Of a stretch of 64,000 bases of DNA, positions 32,271 to 41,946 are shown piece by piece. Location of the stretch: contig NZ_JABEPQ010000001.1 of the NCBI RefSeq assembly GCF_013041615.1, forward strand, positions 860,976 to 924,975, read 5' to 3'. A model generated the notes under the pieces. That model was not told where the DNA came from, did not search any database, and was given only the letters and a program-made list of their open reading frames with translations. Position 1 is the stretch's first letter, and each line of letters opens with the position of its first letter. A program made the position numbers and the translations under genes. Source of the DNA: Knoellia koreensis. Lineage in GTDB: Bacteria; Actinomycetota; Actinomycetes; Actinomycetales; Dermatophilaceae.

Positions 32271-33989
32271 ATGCAGATGGTCCAGGGCACCTTCGACGAC
32301 CTGGGGACGCCGCTGGCCGACGTCACCTTTGTCGTGGTCGACCTGGAGACCACCGGCGGCAGCCCGCAGGACAGCGCCATCACCGAGATCGGCGCGGTCA
32401 AGGTGCGCGGCGGCGAGGTGCTCGGCGAGTTCCAGACCCTCGTCAACCCGCACCTGCCGATCCCCCCGTTCATCCAGGCGCTGACCGGCATCACCACCGC
32501 GATGGTGGCCGACGCACCCCGCATCGAGACGGCGCTGCCGGCGTTCCTGGAGTTCGCTCGCGGGTCGGTGCTCGTGGCGCACAACGCAGGCTTCGACGTC
32601 GGCTTCCTCAAGGCCGGCGCCAAGGCGCAGGGCATCCCCTGGCCCGGCCACGCGGTCCTCGACACCGTCCACCTGGCCCGCCAGCTCGTCACCCGCGACG
32701 AGGCCCGCAACCACAAGCTGTCGTCGCTGGCCGCGCTGTTCGGTGCGGCCACCGTGCCCGACCACCGCGCGCTGCACGACGCCCGCGCCACCGTCGACGT
32801 GCTCCACGGACTCATCGAGCGTGTCGGCAACCTCGGCGTGCGCACCCTCGAGGAGCTGTCGAGCTTCAGCTCGCGGGTCAGCCCGGCGCGGCGGCGCAAG
32901 CGCTGGCTCGCCGACGGGCTGCCCGACGCCCCGGGGGTCTACCAGTTCAAGGACGGCCAGGGGCACGTGCTCTACGTCGGCACCTCGGTCAACATCCGCA
33001 CCCGGGTCCGCAACTACTTCACCGGCTCCGAGCACCGCTCGCGGATGACCGAGATGGTCGGCATCGCCGAGAGCGTCACACCGATCGTCTGCGCGACGAC
33101 CCTCGAGGCCGAGGTGCGCGAGCTGCGGCTGATCGCCGAGCACAAGCCGCGCTACAACCGCCGGTCGAAGTTCCCCGAGCGCGCCACCTGGGTCAAGCTC
33201 ACCGTCGAGGCCTTCCCGCGGCTGTCGATCGTGCGCGAGGTGCGCGGTGACGGTGCCAAGTACATCGGCCCGTTCGGCAGCCGGGCCAGCGCCGAGGCCG
33301 CGGTCGCCGCGGTCCACGAGGTGATCCCGTTGCGGCAGTGCGTGCAGCGGCTCTCCCCCACCCGCCGAGTGGGCGCCTGCGCACTCGCCGAGATGGGCCG
33401 GTGCGGGGCGCCGTGCACCGGCGCGCAGAGCGTGGAGGAGTATGCCGCGGTCGTCAGCGACGCGGTCGGCGCCCTCGTCGGCGACTCCCGGTCGGTCGTG
33501 ACCGCGTTGCAGTCGCGGATGGGCACACTCGCCGAGCAGGAACGGTTCGAGGACGCCGGCGCCGTGCGTGACCGGATGCTGGCACTCGTGCGCGGCATCT
33601 CGCGCGCGCAACGGATCGCACCGCTCGCCTCGAGCCCAGAGATCGTGGCGGCCCGGCCGGCCGCGCTCGGTGGCTGGGAGATCGTGGTGGTGCGCCATGG
33701 CCGGTTGGCGGCCACCTCGGTCGCGCCACGCGGCGCCGACCCGATGCCCTATGTCGCAGCGGCCCGCGACAGCGCCGAGGTCGTGCTCCCCGCGCCGTGG
33801 CCGGCCCCGGCGGCGCTGCCCGAGGAGACCGAGAAGATCCTGCGCTGGCTCGAGTCCCCCGGTGTGCGGCTGGTCGACCTCGACGGCGAGTGGAGCTGCC
33901 CGGTCGGGGGCGCCGGAGGTGCTCGCGCGCACCTCGAGCCGCAGGTCGTGTCGCGCCAGTCGGTGTCGGGGTTCGTCGCCGCGTCCTGA
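32271..33989 (+). CDS. DEDD exonuclease / GIY-YIG (UvrC-like) fusion nuclease
   Basis: This 572-residue protein has two nuclease domains. Residues 20-190 are a DnaQ-like DEDD exonuclease (VVVDLETTGG, VAHNAGFDVGFL, HRALHDARATVDV). From about 225 a UvrC-type GIY-YIG domain follows (GVYQFKDGQGHVLYVGTS, RVRNYF) with a UvrC-like middle region (RATWVKLTVEAFPRLSIV, YIGPFGSR) containing CALAEMGRCGAPCTG. It lacks the UvrC RNase H and HhH C-terminus. It matches Rv2191-type proteins beside trpD. The role is presumably repair-associated strand cleavage; it may act like Cho. The frame is open for 600 codons upstream, but that part is antisense to other genes. Confidence 0.9.
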   Translation: MQMVQGTFDDLGTPLADVTFVVVDLETTGGSPQDSAITEIGAVKVRGGEVLGEFQTLVNPHLPIPPFIQALTGITTAMVADAPRIETALPAFLEFARGSVLVAHNAGFDVGFLKAGAKAQGIPWPGHAVLDTVHLARQLVTRDEARNHKLSSLAALFGAATVPDHRALHDARATVDVLHGLIERVGNLGVRTLEELSSFSSRVSPARRRKRWLADGLPDAPGVYQFKDGQGHVLYVGTSVNIRTRVRNYFTGSEHRSRMTEMVGIAESVTPIVCATTLEAEVRELRLIAEHKPRYNRRSKFPERATWVKLTVEAFPRLSIVREVRGDGAKYIGPFGSRASAEAAVAAVHEVIPLRQCVQRLSPTRRVGACALAEMGRCGAPCTGAQSVEEYAAVVSDAVGALVGDSRSVVTALQSRMGTLAEQERFEDAGAVRDRMLALVRGISRAQRIAPLASSPEIVAARPAALGGWEIVVVRHGRLAATSVAPRGADPMPYVAAARDSAEVVLPAPWPAPAALPEETEKILRWLESPGVRLVDLDGEWSCPVGGAGGARAHLEPQVVSRQSVSGFVAAS

Positions 33990-34024
33990 CCGCCGGTCGC
34001 CGCCACGCCCGCGGCGCACGTCGA

Positions 34025-34030
34025 TACAGT
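34025..34030 (+). promoter_or_regulatory. -10 element of the AsnC-like gene (predicted leaderless)
   Basis: TACAGT, 6 bases, then GTG 34037. Confidence 0.5.
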
Positions 34031-34036
34031 GGCCTC

Positions 34037-34321
34037 GTGATCACCGCCATCGTGCTCGTCAATGCAGACGTCGACCGCATCCCCGAGGTGGCCGAGGCCA
34101 TCGCCGAGCTCGAAGGCGTCACCGAGGTCTACTCGGTCGCCGGCGACGCCGACCTCATCGCCATGGTCCGGGTGGCCGAGCACGAGCAGCTCAACGACGT
34201 CATCGCCGGCCGGCTCAACAAGGTGCAGGGCGTCATCGGCACCAACACCCACATCGCGTTCCGCACCTACTCCAAGCACGACCTCGAGGCGGCCTTCAGC
34301 CTCGGCCTCGACGGCGACTGA
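34037..34321 (+). CDS. Stand-alone Lrp/AsnC ligand-binding (RAM) domain protein
   Basis: This 94-residue protein consists only of the AsnC_trans_reg beta-alpha-beta domain (AIVLVNADVDRIPEVAEAIA, VTEVYSVAGDADLIAMVRVA, GVIGTNTHIAFRTY). There is no DNA-binding HTH. Such stand-alone RAM proteins bind amino acids and may modulate full-length Lrp partners. The gene is close to trpD and aroG only at the regional scale, so any amino-acid link is speculation. Confidence 0.9.
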   Translation: MITAIVLVNADVDRIPEVAEAIAELEGVTEVYSVAGDADLIAMVRVAEHEQLNDVIAGRLNKVQGVIGTNTHIAFRTYSKHDLEAAFSLGLDGD

Positions 34322-34524
34322 CCAGGGCGCACCGCGCGCACTCCCCTGACTCGCTGCCCGTGAAGGGCCAGCGACGCCCGAAATGGGTGGTCTGTCGCAC
34401 CTCACGGCCAGCAGGTGGGCACTTCGCCGGGCAATTCTGAGTAGCGCAGCGCATCCGGCCCGGCCCGCCCGCGCACGACACTTCCTCCAGACGCACCCCT
34501 TCCCGCGTCAGCCAGGAGGTTCCG

Positions 34525-37500
34525 ATGAGCACGCCCACCCCGGTCTCGTGCCCCCGGTGCAGCGCACCGTTGCCGGCCGACGACCCCACCTGCCCGCGCT
34601 GCGGCCTGTACCTCGTCGGCCCCGCCGCGGCCGAGCTGTGGCAGGTGGACCAGCGCCTCGCCGAGGTCACCGCCCTGCAGACCCGACTGCGCACCGAGCA
34701 CGCCAACCTCCTCACCCGCCGCACCACCCTGCTCGAGACGCTCGCCAGCGCCCCGGCCGAGCCGCACCGGACCCCCGCACCGGCACCAGCACCGGCACCA
34801 GTACCTGCCGCCACGATCCCCATCCCGACCACCGCCGCACCGCGGCGCTGGACCGTCCAGCAGACGCTGCTCGCCGTGGGTGTGGTCCTGGTCCTGGTCT
34901 CCGGCTCGATCGCGCTGGCCGTCGCCTGGGACCGCATCGGCGTCTACGGCCAGGCCGTGGTCATGGGCGGGTTCACCGGCCTCGCCGCCTGGCTGGCGCT
35001 GTTGCTCTCGCGCCGCGGGCTCGCCAGCAGCGCCGAAGCCCTGGCCCTCGTCGCCGGTGGGCTCCTGCTGCTCGACGTCACCGCCGCCCGTGGCCTCGGC
35101 CTCTTCGGCCTCGACGCCGCACCGGCCGACTGGTATGCCGTCGGGTCGGGTCTCGCGGTCGCGCTCGTCCTGGGCGCGCTGCACGTCCGTGACCGGCGCA
35201 TCGCGGCCTTCGCGATCCTGACGCTCACCGCCGCCTCCGTTGCCTGGGGCGGCCTGGTGGCCGTCAGCCGCGACCACATGACCACGTGGGAGGTGACCGC
35301 CCTGCTCGGTGCCGTCGCGTTCGGCCTGCTGCACTGGCGCCTGCCGCAGCGGTTCGGCCTGGTGCGGCGTGCCGCCTCGGGGCCGGCCGCGGCCTGGCTC
35401 GTCGTGGCGGCGACGGTGGCAGCCTTCCGCCCGCTGCTCGAGGACTTCCCGCAGGCGTGGCCGACCTGGTCCACCGTGGCCGTCGTCGACCTCGGGATCC
35501 TGCTCGCCATCTGGGTGGGCGGCGCCTGGGTCGTCCGCGCAGTGATGCACCACCGCGTCGCCCGGCTGGGCTCACGCGCCGCCGTCCGCGCCGACTGGGC
35601 CAAGCGCTGGTACACCGGCGACTGGCGCGCCCTCGGGGTCGTCGCCGTGGCGAGCACCCTGTCGCTGCCCGCCTCGGCCTGGCTGGCCGCGATCCTGAGT
35701 GACATCCGCGGCACCGCGGTCGTCACCGCGCTCGTGGCCGTGGCCTGGGTCGCCGCGGTCGTCGTGCGCCCCCTCGGCGCCGGACGGGGCGGCTGGTGGC
35801 TCGAGTCGACGCTGGGTGTGAGCGCCCTCGGCCTGGCCGTCGTCGTGTTCGGGCAGGACGAGACGGCCATCCACGTCCTCGGCCTGGCCGCCGTCGCCGC
35901 CGGGGCCGCCGCGACGGCTGTCCGGCGTCGTCCGGTCCGGCTGGCGGGGTCGGCGGTGGCCGTGGTGTTCGCGCTCGCCGCGCTGCGCGCTGGCACCGTC
36001 GACACCCCACCACGGACCCACGTCCTGCTCATGCTCGGCGCCATGGCGGCGCTCACCGCGGCGGCGCTGTGGCACCGGCGCCGCGCGGAGGAGCCCGCGC
36101 TCGCCGGCGGCGTGGTCCTGGCCGCGCTCCTCGGGTTCTCGTCCGCCGCGAGCACCGGCGACGAGCGTTACGGCGTTGCCGTCGTCGCCATGCTCACCGC
36201 AGCCGCGGCTGCGTATGCCGTGTGGCGCAAGGCTTTTCGGCTCATCGCGACTGCCGTGGCAGTCGTCTTCGGGTTGGTCGCACTCACATGGGGTGGGGGT
36301 CTCGTCTCGACCACGGCGCAGGTCGTCGTCCTCAGCGCGACGGGGTGCGCGCTCACAGCGGCGGCCCTGCTCTCGCGCCGCCACGAGGACGTGACCTGGC
36401 CGCTCGCCGGCGGCGCCCTGATCTCCCTCCTCGGCGGGTGGGCAGACGCCGAGCTGCTGCACCGGCTCGAGGAGCTGCCCGCCGTGTGGCTCGTGCCCCC
36501 GACCCTCGCCATCGGGGGCTGTGCCCTCGCCGTCGCACGCGTCCACCGCCGGCCCGCGGTGACCACGGGCAGCGTCGCCGTCGCCGTTCTGGCCCTGTGG
36601 CACGCGGTCGACGTGGCGGCATCCCTCGGGTCGCCCGAGCTGCGCGTGCTCGCCCTCGCCGGCCTCGCGGCGGCATACGCGGCCGGCGCACTCGCGCGGC
36701 CGCACCGGGCCGAGGAACTTCCGCTCGCCGGCGGCGCGGTCCTGTCGGCGGGGTCCGCCCTGTGGCTCGTCCTCGACCACGGCCTCCCGACGCCGTACCT
36801 GCTTGTCGTCCTGGTCGTGGTGTGCGCGGCCGCCCTCGCCACGAGTGTGCTGCGCCCGGCCCTGCGGCTGCCCGCCCACGGCGTCGCCCTCGCCAGCGGC
36901 GCCTGGCTGCTCTGGCTGGTCGGCGGCTACGGCCCGGACGGCACCGACATCGCACTCACCACGATGCTCGCCCTGGGCTGCGTGGCGCTCGCGCGGTGGC
37001 GCGCCGAGGGTGAGGAGGAGCTCCTCTTCGGTGTCGGCTCGCTGGTGCTGGTGGTCCTGGCCGTCGGTGTCGCCGATGACCGCGGCTGGGCCTACGTCGC
37101 AGCCGCCGTCGCAGCGGCCTACGGGCTGGCCCTGGTCGGGTATGCCGTGCGGCCCGCTCGTCGTCTCGTGGTCGCCGGGGCCGTCGTCGCCCTCACGTAC
37201 GCCACCTGGGTGGCGCTCGCCGAGGCCGGCGTGGAGACGCTCGAGGCGTACACGGTGCCGCTGGCGCTGCTCCTGCTCGGCGCGAGCGCCTGGTGTCGTC
37301 ACCTGCTGGGACGTCGCTCATGGCTCGTGGCCGGGCCCGGGCTGCTCGTCGGGTTCGTGCCGCCCACGCTGCTGACGGTGACCGACGCCGGCGCGATCCG
37401 GCCACTGCTCACCGCGGCCGCGGCGGTCGCCGTGCTGGCGCTGGGGGCGCACCAGCGGTGGCAGGCACCGGTGGTCGTCGGGGCGGCGAGTGCGGTGCTG

Positions 37501-37656
37501 GTTGCGGTCAGCGAGCTGGGGCCGTACACGCTGCACCTGCCGCGGTCGGTCACGCTCGGCACCCTCGGCGTGCTGCTGCTCGCCCTGGGCGCCCGCTACG
37601 AGCAGCGCCGGGCCAACGCCCGACAGGCCGTCAGCTGGCTCGCGTCGATGAGCTAA
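34525..37656 (+). CDS. SCO7613-type giant polytopic membrane protein with N-terminal zinc ribbon
   Basis: This 1,043-residue protein begins with a zinc ribbon (CPRCSAPL ... CPRCGLYL, residues 9-29), then a helix and a Pro/Ala-rich linker ([13 protein letters not shown]). About 900 residues of repeated hydrophobic helices follow, perhaps 30 or more. This matches the uncharacterised actinobacterial 'SCO7613 C-terminal domain' membrane proteins. Internal near-repeats such as [32 protein letters not shown] and [14 protein letters not shown] show the membrane part arose by duplication. AGGAGG precedes ATG 34525. Function is unknown. Its stop overlaps the convergent trpD stop. Confidence 0.85.
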   Translation: MSTPTPVSCPRCSAPLPADDPTCPRCGLYLVGPAAAELWQVDQRLAEVTALQTRLRTEHANLLTRRTTLLETLASAPAEPHRTPAPAPAPAPVPAATIPIPTTAAPRRWTVQQTLLAVGVVLVLVSGSIALAVAWDRIGVYGQAVVMGGFTGLAAWLALLLSRRGLASSAEALALVAGGLLLLDVTAARGLGLFGLDAAPADWYAVGSGLAVALVLGALHVRDRRIAAFAILTLTAASVAWGGLVAVSRDHMTTWEVTALLGAVAFGLLHWRLPQRFGLVRRAASGPAAAWLVVAATVAAFRPLLEDFPQAWPTWSTVAVVDLGILLAIWVGGAWVVRAVMHHRVARLGSRAAVRADWAKRWYTGDWRALGVVAVASTLSLPASAWLAAILSDIRGTAVVTALVAVAWVAAVVVRPLGAGRGGWWLESTLGVSALGLAVVVFGQDETAIHVLGLAAVAAGAAATAVRRRPVRLAGSAVAVVFALAALRAGTVDTPPRTHVLLMLGAMAALTAAALWHRRRAEEPALAGGVVLAALLGFSSAASTGDERYGVAVVAMLTAAAAAYAVWRKAFRLIATAVAVVFGLVALTWGGGLVSTTAQVVVLSATGCALTAAALLSRRHEDVTWPLAGGALISLLGGWADAELLHRLEELPAVWLVPPTLAIGGCALAVARVHRRPAVTTGSVAVAVLALWHAVDVAASLGSPELRVLALAGLAAAYAAGALARPHRAEELPLAGGAVLSAGSALWLVLDHGLPTPYLLVVLVVVCAAALATSVLRPALRLPAHGVALASGAWLLWLVGGYGPDGTDIALTTMLALGCVALARWRAEGEEELLFGVGSLVLVVLAVGVADDRGWAYVAAAVAAAYGLALVGYAVRPARRLVVAGAVVALTYATWVALAEAGVETLEAYTVPLALLLLGASAWCRHLLGRRSWLVAGPGLLVGFVPPTLLTVTDAGAIRPLLTAAAAVAVLALGAHQRWQAPVVVGAASAVLVAVSELGPYTLHLPRSVTLGTLGVLLLALGARYEQRRANARQAVSWLASMS

Positions 37657-38723
37657 GCGCGGGTGGCCGCCGCCCAGCGCTCCAGCTGGGCGGTGGCCGC
37701 GCCGGAGTCGATCGCCTGGGCGCCCTTGGCGATGCCGTCGGCCACGGCGGTGTGCAGGTCGTCGGCGTTCGCCACGACCGGCTCGGCCGCCACGGCGAGC
37801 GCCATCCCCGCGTTGAGCAGCACGGCGTCACGGACCGGGCCGGTGGCTCCGGCGAAGACGTCGCGGGCCACCTGCGCGTTGTGGGCGGCGTCGGCACCAC
37901 GCAGCGCCTCCACGGGCGCCCGCTGCAGCCCGACAGCACTGGGGTCCAGCTGGTACTCCGACACCTCGCCCCCGCTCACCCACCAGACCCTCGATGTCGT
38001 GCTGAGGGTGAGCTCGTCGAGCGCGTCGTCGCCGCGGAACACCGCCGCGGCCTTGCCGCGGCCCGCGAAGACCCCTGCGATGAGCGGGGCGACGCGGGCG
38101 TCGGCGACGCCCACGGCGGCATACGTCGGCTGGGCGGGGTTGGTGAGGGGACCGAGCAGGTTGAACACCGTCCCCACACCCAGGCCGCCACGGGCGGCGG
38201 CCACGTGGCGCATTGCGGGGTGGAATGCCTGCGCGAAGCAGAAGGTGATGCCCGCCTCGGTGGCGACCTGCGCGACCCGTTCGGGGCTCAGGGTCAGGTC
38301 GACCCCGAGCGCCTCGAGCACGTCGGCGGAGCCGGAGGACGACGACGCGGCGCGGTTGCCGTGCTTGACGACCCGGATGCCGCTCGCGGCGATCACGACC
38401 GAGGCCATGGTCGAGATGTTCACCGTGTTGGACCGGTCACCGCCGGTGCCGACGATGTCGAGGCTGGGGCCGGGCACCTCGATGCGGTTGGCGAACGACA
38501 GCATCGTGTCGGCCACCCCGCGCAGCTCCTCGATCGTCTCCCCCTTGGCGCGCAGCGCCACGAGGAAGCCGGCCTGCTGGACCGGGGTGGCCTCCCCGCT
38601 CATCAGCTCCTTCATCGCCCACGCGGCCTGCTCGGACGAGAGGTCCTCCCGCGCGAGGAGCGTGGTGAGCAGGTCCGGCCAGGTGAAGGCCGCGGCCGGG
38701 GTGGACCCGGCGGCCGTCGTCAC
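37653..38723 (-). CDS. trpD: Anthranilate phosphoribosyltransferase
   Basis: This 356-residue enzyme transfers phosphoribose from PRPP to anthranilate in tryptophan synthesis. It has [21 protein letters not shown], the PRPP loop, then [21 protein letters not shown] and [15 protein letters not shown]. The GTG start at 38723 is 4 bases after the receiver gene stop. It stands apart from other trp genes, as in mycobacteria. Confidence 0.95.
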   Translation of the reverse strand: MTTAAGSTPAAAFTWPDLLTTLLAREDLSSEQAAWAMKELMSGEATPVQQAGFLVALRAKGETIEELRGVADTMLSFANRIEVPGPSLDIVGTGGDRSNTVNISTMASVVIAASGIRVVKHGNRAASSSSGSADVLEALGVDLTLSPERVAQVATEAGITFCFAQAFHPAMRHVAAARGGLGVGTVFNLLGPLTNPAQPTYAAVGVADARVAPLIAGVFAGRGKAAAVFRGDDALDELTLSTTSRVWWVSGGEVSEYQLDPSAVGLQRAPVEALRGADAAHNAQVARDVFAGATGPVRDAVLLNAGMALAVAAEPVVANADDLHTAVADGIAKGAQAIDSGAATAQLERWAAATRA

Positions 38724-38727
38724 GGCG

Positions 38728-39177
38728 TCAGGAGGCGGGTCGGCCGCCGCGACCCAGGTACGCCACGGAGTCCGCGAGCGCGATCGGGTCGAGCGGGTGC
38801 GGGACGGCCAGGTCGGCCAGGGACCAGGTCGCGAGCCAGCCGTCCTGCGGGCGCCCGGTCAGCACGAGGATCGGAGGGCAGTTGAAGATCTCGCTCTTGA
38901 GCTGGCGGCACAGGCCGAGCCCACCGACCGGGGCGGACTCGCCGTCGAGGATCAGCAGGTCGAACTTCTCGTTGTCGACGGCCTCGATGACCGCGGCCGC
39001 GGTCGCGCACTCGTGCCAGGAACCCACCTCGACGTCCTTCGCGGGGCGACGCCCCACGTTCGCGCGCACGGCGTCACGCGTGCTGCGGTCGTCGCTGTAG
39101 AGCAGCACCGAGATCGGCCGGGAGGAACCCTCGGTGGCGGTCGCGCCGGAGGCGGCGGGAGCGTGCGAAGCGGTCAT
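38728..39177 (-). CDS. Stand-alone receiver-domain protein, possibly degenerate
   Basis: This 149-residue protein has one receiver domain: [17 protein letters not shown] gives the acidic pair, [11 protein letters not shown] the phosphoacceptor Asp, and PPILVLTGR the Thr. The usual conserved Lys in the following loop is absent ([13 protein letters not shown]). There is no output domain. ATG 39177 is 7 bases after TAGCAT. It is divergent from ctaE and upstream of trpD. Confidence 0.75.
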   Translation of the reverse strand: MTASHAPAASGATATEGSSRPISVLLYSDDRSTRDAVRANVGRRPAKDVEVGSWHECATAAAVIEAVDNEKFDLLILDGESAPVGGLGLCRQLKSEIFNCPPILVLTGRPQDGWLATWSLADLAVPHPLDPIALADSVAYLGRGGRPAS

Positions 39178-39184
39178 GGGAAGG

Positions 39185-39190
39185 ATGCTA
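39185..39190 (-). promoter_or_regulatory. -10 element of the receiver/trpD operon (predicted leaderless)
   Basis: The minus strand has TAGCAT, 7 bases, then ATG 39177. Confidence 0.4.
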
Positions 39191-39270
39191 CCGGTGGGCT
39201 GCGCAGCCCCGTCCGCGACCTGTCTCCCGGCAAGCGGGGGGTCGCCGGTGTGCCGCGATGCGAATGTGGC

Positions 39271-39276
39271 TAATCT
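39271..39276 (+). promoter_or_regulatory. -10 element of the ctaE-qcrCAB operon (predicted leaderless)
   Basis: TAATCT, 7 bases, then GTG 39284. This supports GTG 39284 rather than ATG 39302 as the ctaE start. Confidence 0.5.
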
Positions 39277-39283
39277 GGCGCAC

Positions 39284-39949
39284 GTGGCGACAGCATCAGC
39301 GATGACTTCCGAACCCCGGCGGCCGGCGACCTCCATCCCCGGTCACGGCCCCGTGTCCCGGCCCAACATGGTCTCGGTCGGGACCATCGTGTGGCTGTCG
39401 AGCGAGCTGATGTTCTTCGCGGGCCTGTTCGCGATGTACTTCACGATCCGCTCGGTCGTCCCGGAGCTCTGGAAAGAGACGACGCCGATCCTCAACGTCC
39501 CGTTCGCGAGCATCAACACCCTGATCCTCGTGATCTCCTCGGTGTGGTGCCAGCTGGGTGTCCACGCCGCCGAGCACGGCAAGGCCCACCGCGGCGACGC
39601 GAAGGTCTGGGACGTCAAGGCCTGGGGCATGCGCGAGTGGTACGTCCTCACCTACATCTTCGGCGCCATCTTCGTGTCCGGGCAGGTGCTGGAGTACTCC
39701 GAGCTCGTCAAGGAGGGCGTCACCCTCGCCTCGAGTGCCTACGGCTCGGTCTTCTACCTCACGACCGGCTTCCACGCCCTGCACGTCACCGGCGGCCTGC
39801 TCGCGTTCCTGCTGATCATCGGCCGCACCTTCACGACCCGGCACTACAGCCACGCCCAGGCTGCGGGTGCGGTCGTGACCTCCTACTACTGGCACTTCGT
39901 CGACGTCGTGTGGATCGCACTGTTCGCGACCATCTACCTCCTCAAGTGA
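39284..39949 (+). CDS. ctaE: Cytochrome c oxidase subunit III
   Basis: This 221-residue protein has five membrane helices typical of actinobacterial subunit III ([79 protein letters not shown]). It is part of the aa3 oxidase that forms a supercomplex with the bc1 complex encoded directly downstream. It heads the ctaE-qcrC-qcrA-qcrB operon, the standard actinobacterial order. Confidence 0.95.
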   Translation: MATASAMTSEPRRPATSIPGHGPVSRPNMVSVGTIVWLSSELMFFAGLFAMYFTIRSVVPELWKETTPILNVPFASINTLILVISSVWCQLGVHAAEHGKAHRGDAKVWDVKAWGMREWYVLTYIFGAIFVSGQVLEYSELVKEGVTLASSAYGSVFYLTTGFHALHVTGGLLAFLLIIGRTFTTRHYSHAQAAGAVVTSYYWHFVDVVWIALFATIYLLK

Positions 39950-39995
39950 CCATGACCTGCCCCCCGGCCCCGACGACCACCGACAGGACCGCACT

Positions 39996-40781
39996 GTGAA
40001 CGCACTGGCCGCCCGCCGCCGCCACCCGGCAGCCATCGCCCTGCTCATCCTGCTGGGGCTGGTCGTCACCGGGGTGGGGTACTCCGTGCTCGCGCCGAAG
40101 ACGGCCAGCGCCACCACCGCCTCGGCCAGCCAGGTCGAGGAGGGCAAGAAGCTCTTCCTCGCCAACTGCGCCACCTGCCACGGCCTGCAGGCCCAGGGCA
40201 CCAAGGCCGGTCCTTCGCTCGCGGGCGTCGGCGCGGCTGCCGTGGACTTCCAGATGGGCACGGGTCGTATGCCGATGGCTGCACCGGCCGTGCAGGCGCC
40301 ACGCGTGAACGAGGTCCGGTTCACCCAGGAGCAGATCGACGCCGTCGCGGCATACATCGCCTCGCTCGCCCCGGGACCGGCCATCCCCTCCCCGGAGTAC
40401 ACCAGCGGCGAGAACGCCAACGTCGCGCTGGGCGCCGAGCTGTTCCGCGTCAACTGCGCCATGTGCCACAACTTCGCCGGCTCCGGCGGCGCCCTGACCC
40501 GCGGCAAGTACGCCCCGAACCTGCGTGACATCGAGGGCAAGCACATCTACGAGGCCATGGTCACCGGCCCGCAGTCGATGCCGGTCTTCAACGACGACAA
40601 CATCTCCCCCGAGGGCAAGAACGACATCATCGCCTACCTCCACGCGGTCGACAAGCAGGAGAACCGCGGCGGAATGGCCCTCGGCAACCTGGGCCCGGTG
40701 TCCGAAGGCCTGTTCATCTGGGTCTTCGGCCTCGGCATCATGATCGCCTTCGCGGTCTGGCTCGGGAGGAAGGCAGCATGA
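39996..40781 (+). CDS. qcrC: Menaquinol-cytochrome c reductase, diheme cytochrome c subunit
   Basis: This 261-residue protein has an N-terminal anchor, two haem c motifs (CATCHG near residue 59 and CAMCHN near 159) and a C-terminal membrane helix (GLFIWVFGLGIMIAFAVW). The diheme form lets the bc1 complex pass electrons directly to the aa3 oxidase without a soluble cytochrome c. The start is GTG 39996. Confidence 0.95.
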   Translation: MNALAARRRHPAAIALLILLGLVVTGVGYSVLAPKTASATTASASQVEEGKKLFLANCATCHGLQAQGTKAGPSLAGVGAAAVDFQMGTGRMPMAAPAVQAPRVNEVRFTQEQIDAVAAYIASLAPGPAIPSPEYTSGENANVALGAELFRVNCAMCHNFAGSGGALTRGKYAPNLRDIEGKHIYEAMVTGPQSMPVFNDDNISPEGKNDIIAYLHAVDKQENRGGMALGNLGPVSEGLFIWVFGLGIMIAFAVWLGRKAA

Positions 40782-40854
40782 CGGTCGGCGCCCCGGCCCC
40801 AGCGGCCTTGCACACCAACGAAATCCACTGCGACTCGACAGGATCGACGACACG

Positions 40855-41943
40855 ATGAGCGACAACGGCACGCCGCACGGCGAAGTCGTCAGCCACGGCG
40901 GGGACGACTTCGGTTCCGATGCCGTGCGGCTCGACCAGGGCCACATCGAGGGCTCCGGCGGACTGCCGGCGCGGTTCGAGAACCCCGGCCTGCCCCCGCA
41001 CGTCGCCCGCATGAGCGACCTGTCGGAGAAGGCCGCCAAGCGCGCCGAGAAGCAGGTGGCGACGCTGTTCGGCATCGCCAGCCTGGCCACGATCGTTTTC
41101 ATCATCGCCTACTTCACGGTCGACCCCGAGATGACCGCGTTCGTCCCGGGCATCGGTGAGGCCAACCCCTACAACGTCATCCTCGGCGTGTGCCTGGGCC
41201 TGGCCCTGCTCGGCTGCGGCATGGGTGCGGTCCACTGGGCCAAGACCCTCATGCCCGACACCGAGATGGTTGAGGAGCGTCACCCCCAGCGGGCCAGCGA
41301 CGCCGACCGCCAGCGTGCCGTCGACAACTTCCTGCAGGAGGGCGGCAAGTCGCAGATCGGGCGCCGCCCGCTCATCAAGTTCTCGCTCGCGGGCGCCCTC
41401 GCGCTGCCCCCGCTCGCCCTGGTCCTGCCGCTCGTCGGTGGCCTCGGCCCGCTGCCCAAGGACAACCTCTCCAAGACCATCTGGAAGAAGGGCGACCGCC
41501 TCGTGCGCGACCCCGAGCTGACGCCGATCAAGGCCGACCAGGTGACCATCGGGTCCGTCTACCACGTGCTCCCGGCGAACATCAAGGAGAGCCACGAGGT
41601 GCTCGAGGACAAGGCCAAGGCCGCCGTCCTGCTGATGCGCCTCGACCCGTCGATCATCAAGTCCAAGAAGGAGATCGACTGGGGCTACGACGGCATCGTC
41701 GCCTACTCCAAGATCTGCACCCACGTGGGCTGCCCCGTCGGCCTCTACGAGCAGCAGACCCACCACCTGCTCTGCCCCTGCCACCAGTCGACGTTCGACG
41801 TCACCGAGGACTGCAAGGTCATCTTCGGCCCGGCCAAGCGGCCATTGCCCCAGCTGCCCATCGAGGTGGACAGTGAGGGATACCTCGTCGCGAGATCCGG
41901 CTTCCACGAGGCAGTCGGCCCGAGCTTCTGGGAGCGTGGTTAG
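40855..41943 (+). CDS. qcrA: Menaquinol-cytochrome c reductase, Rieske iron-sulfur subunit
   Basis: This 362-residue protein has three N-terminal membrane helices (around residues 78-98, 103-125 and 170-193), an actinobacterial feature, followed by the Rieske domain. The 2Fe-2S ligands are in CTHVGCPVGL and CPCHQSTF. It receives electrons from menaquinol at the Qo site. A 73-base gap separates it from qcrC, and it is 3 bases from qcrB. Confidence 0.95.
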   Translation: MSDNGTPHGEVVSHGGDDFGSDAVRLDQGHIEGSGGLPARFENPGLPPHVARMSDLSEKAAKRAEKQVATLFGIASLATIVFIIAYFTVDPEMTAFVPGIGEANPYNVILGVCLGLALLGCGMGAVHWAKTLMPDTEMVEERHPQRASDADRQRAVDNFLQEGGKSQIGRRPLIKFSLAGALALPPLALVLPLVGGLGPLPKDNLSKTIWKKGDRLVRDPELTPIKADQVTIGSVYHVLPANIKESHEVLEDKAKAAVLLMRLDPSIIKSKKEIDWGYDGIVAYSKICTHVGCPVGLYEQQTHHLLCPCHQSTFDVTEDCKVIFGPAKRPLPQLPIEVDSEGYLVARSGFHEAVGPSFWERG

Positions 41944-41946
41944 ACC

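Noticed and set aside
30471-33989. A single plus-strand frame of 1,172 codons ending at the DEDD/GIY-YIG stop
   Set aside because: The first 600 codons run antisense to the NUDIX, lipoprotein and Cys-rich genes and show no domain. The true start at 32,271 has a leaderless -10 element and begins the exonuclease fold.
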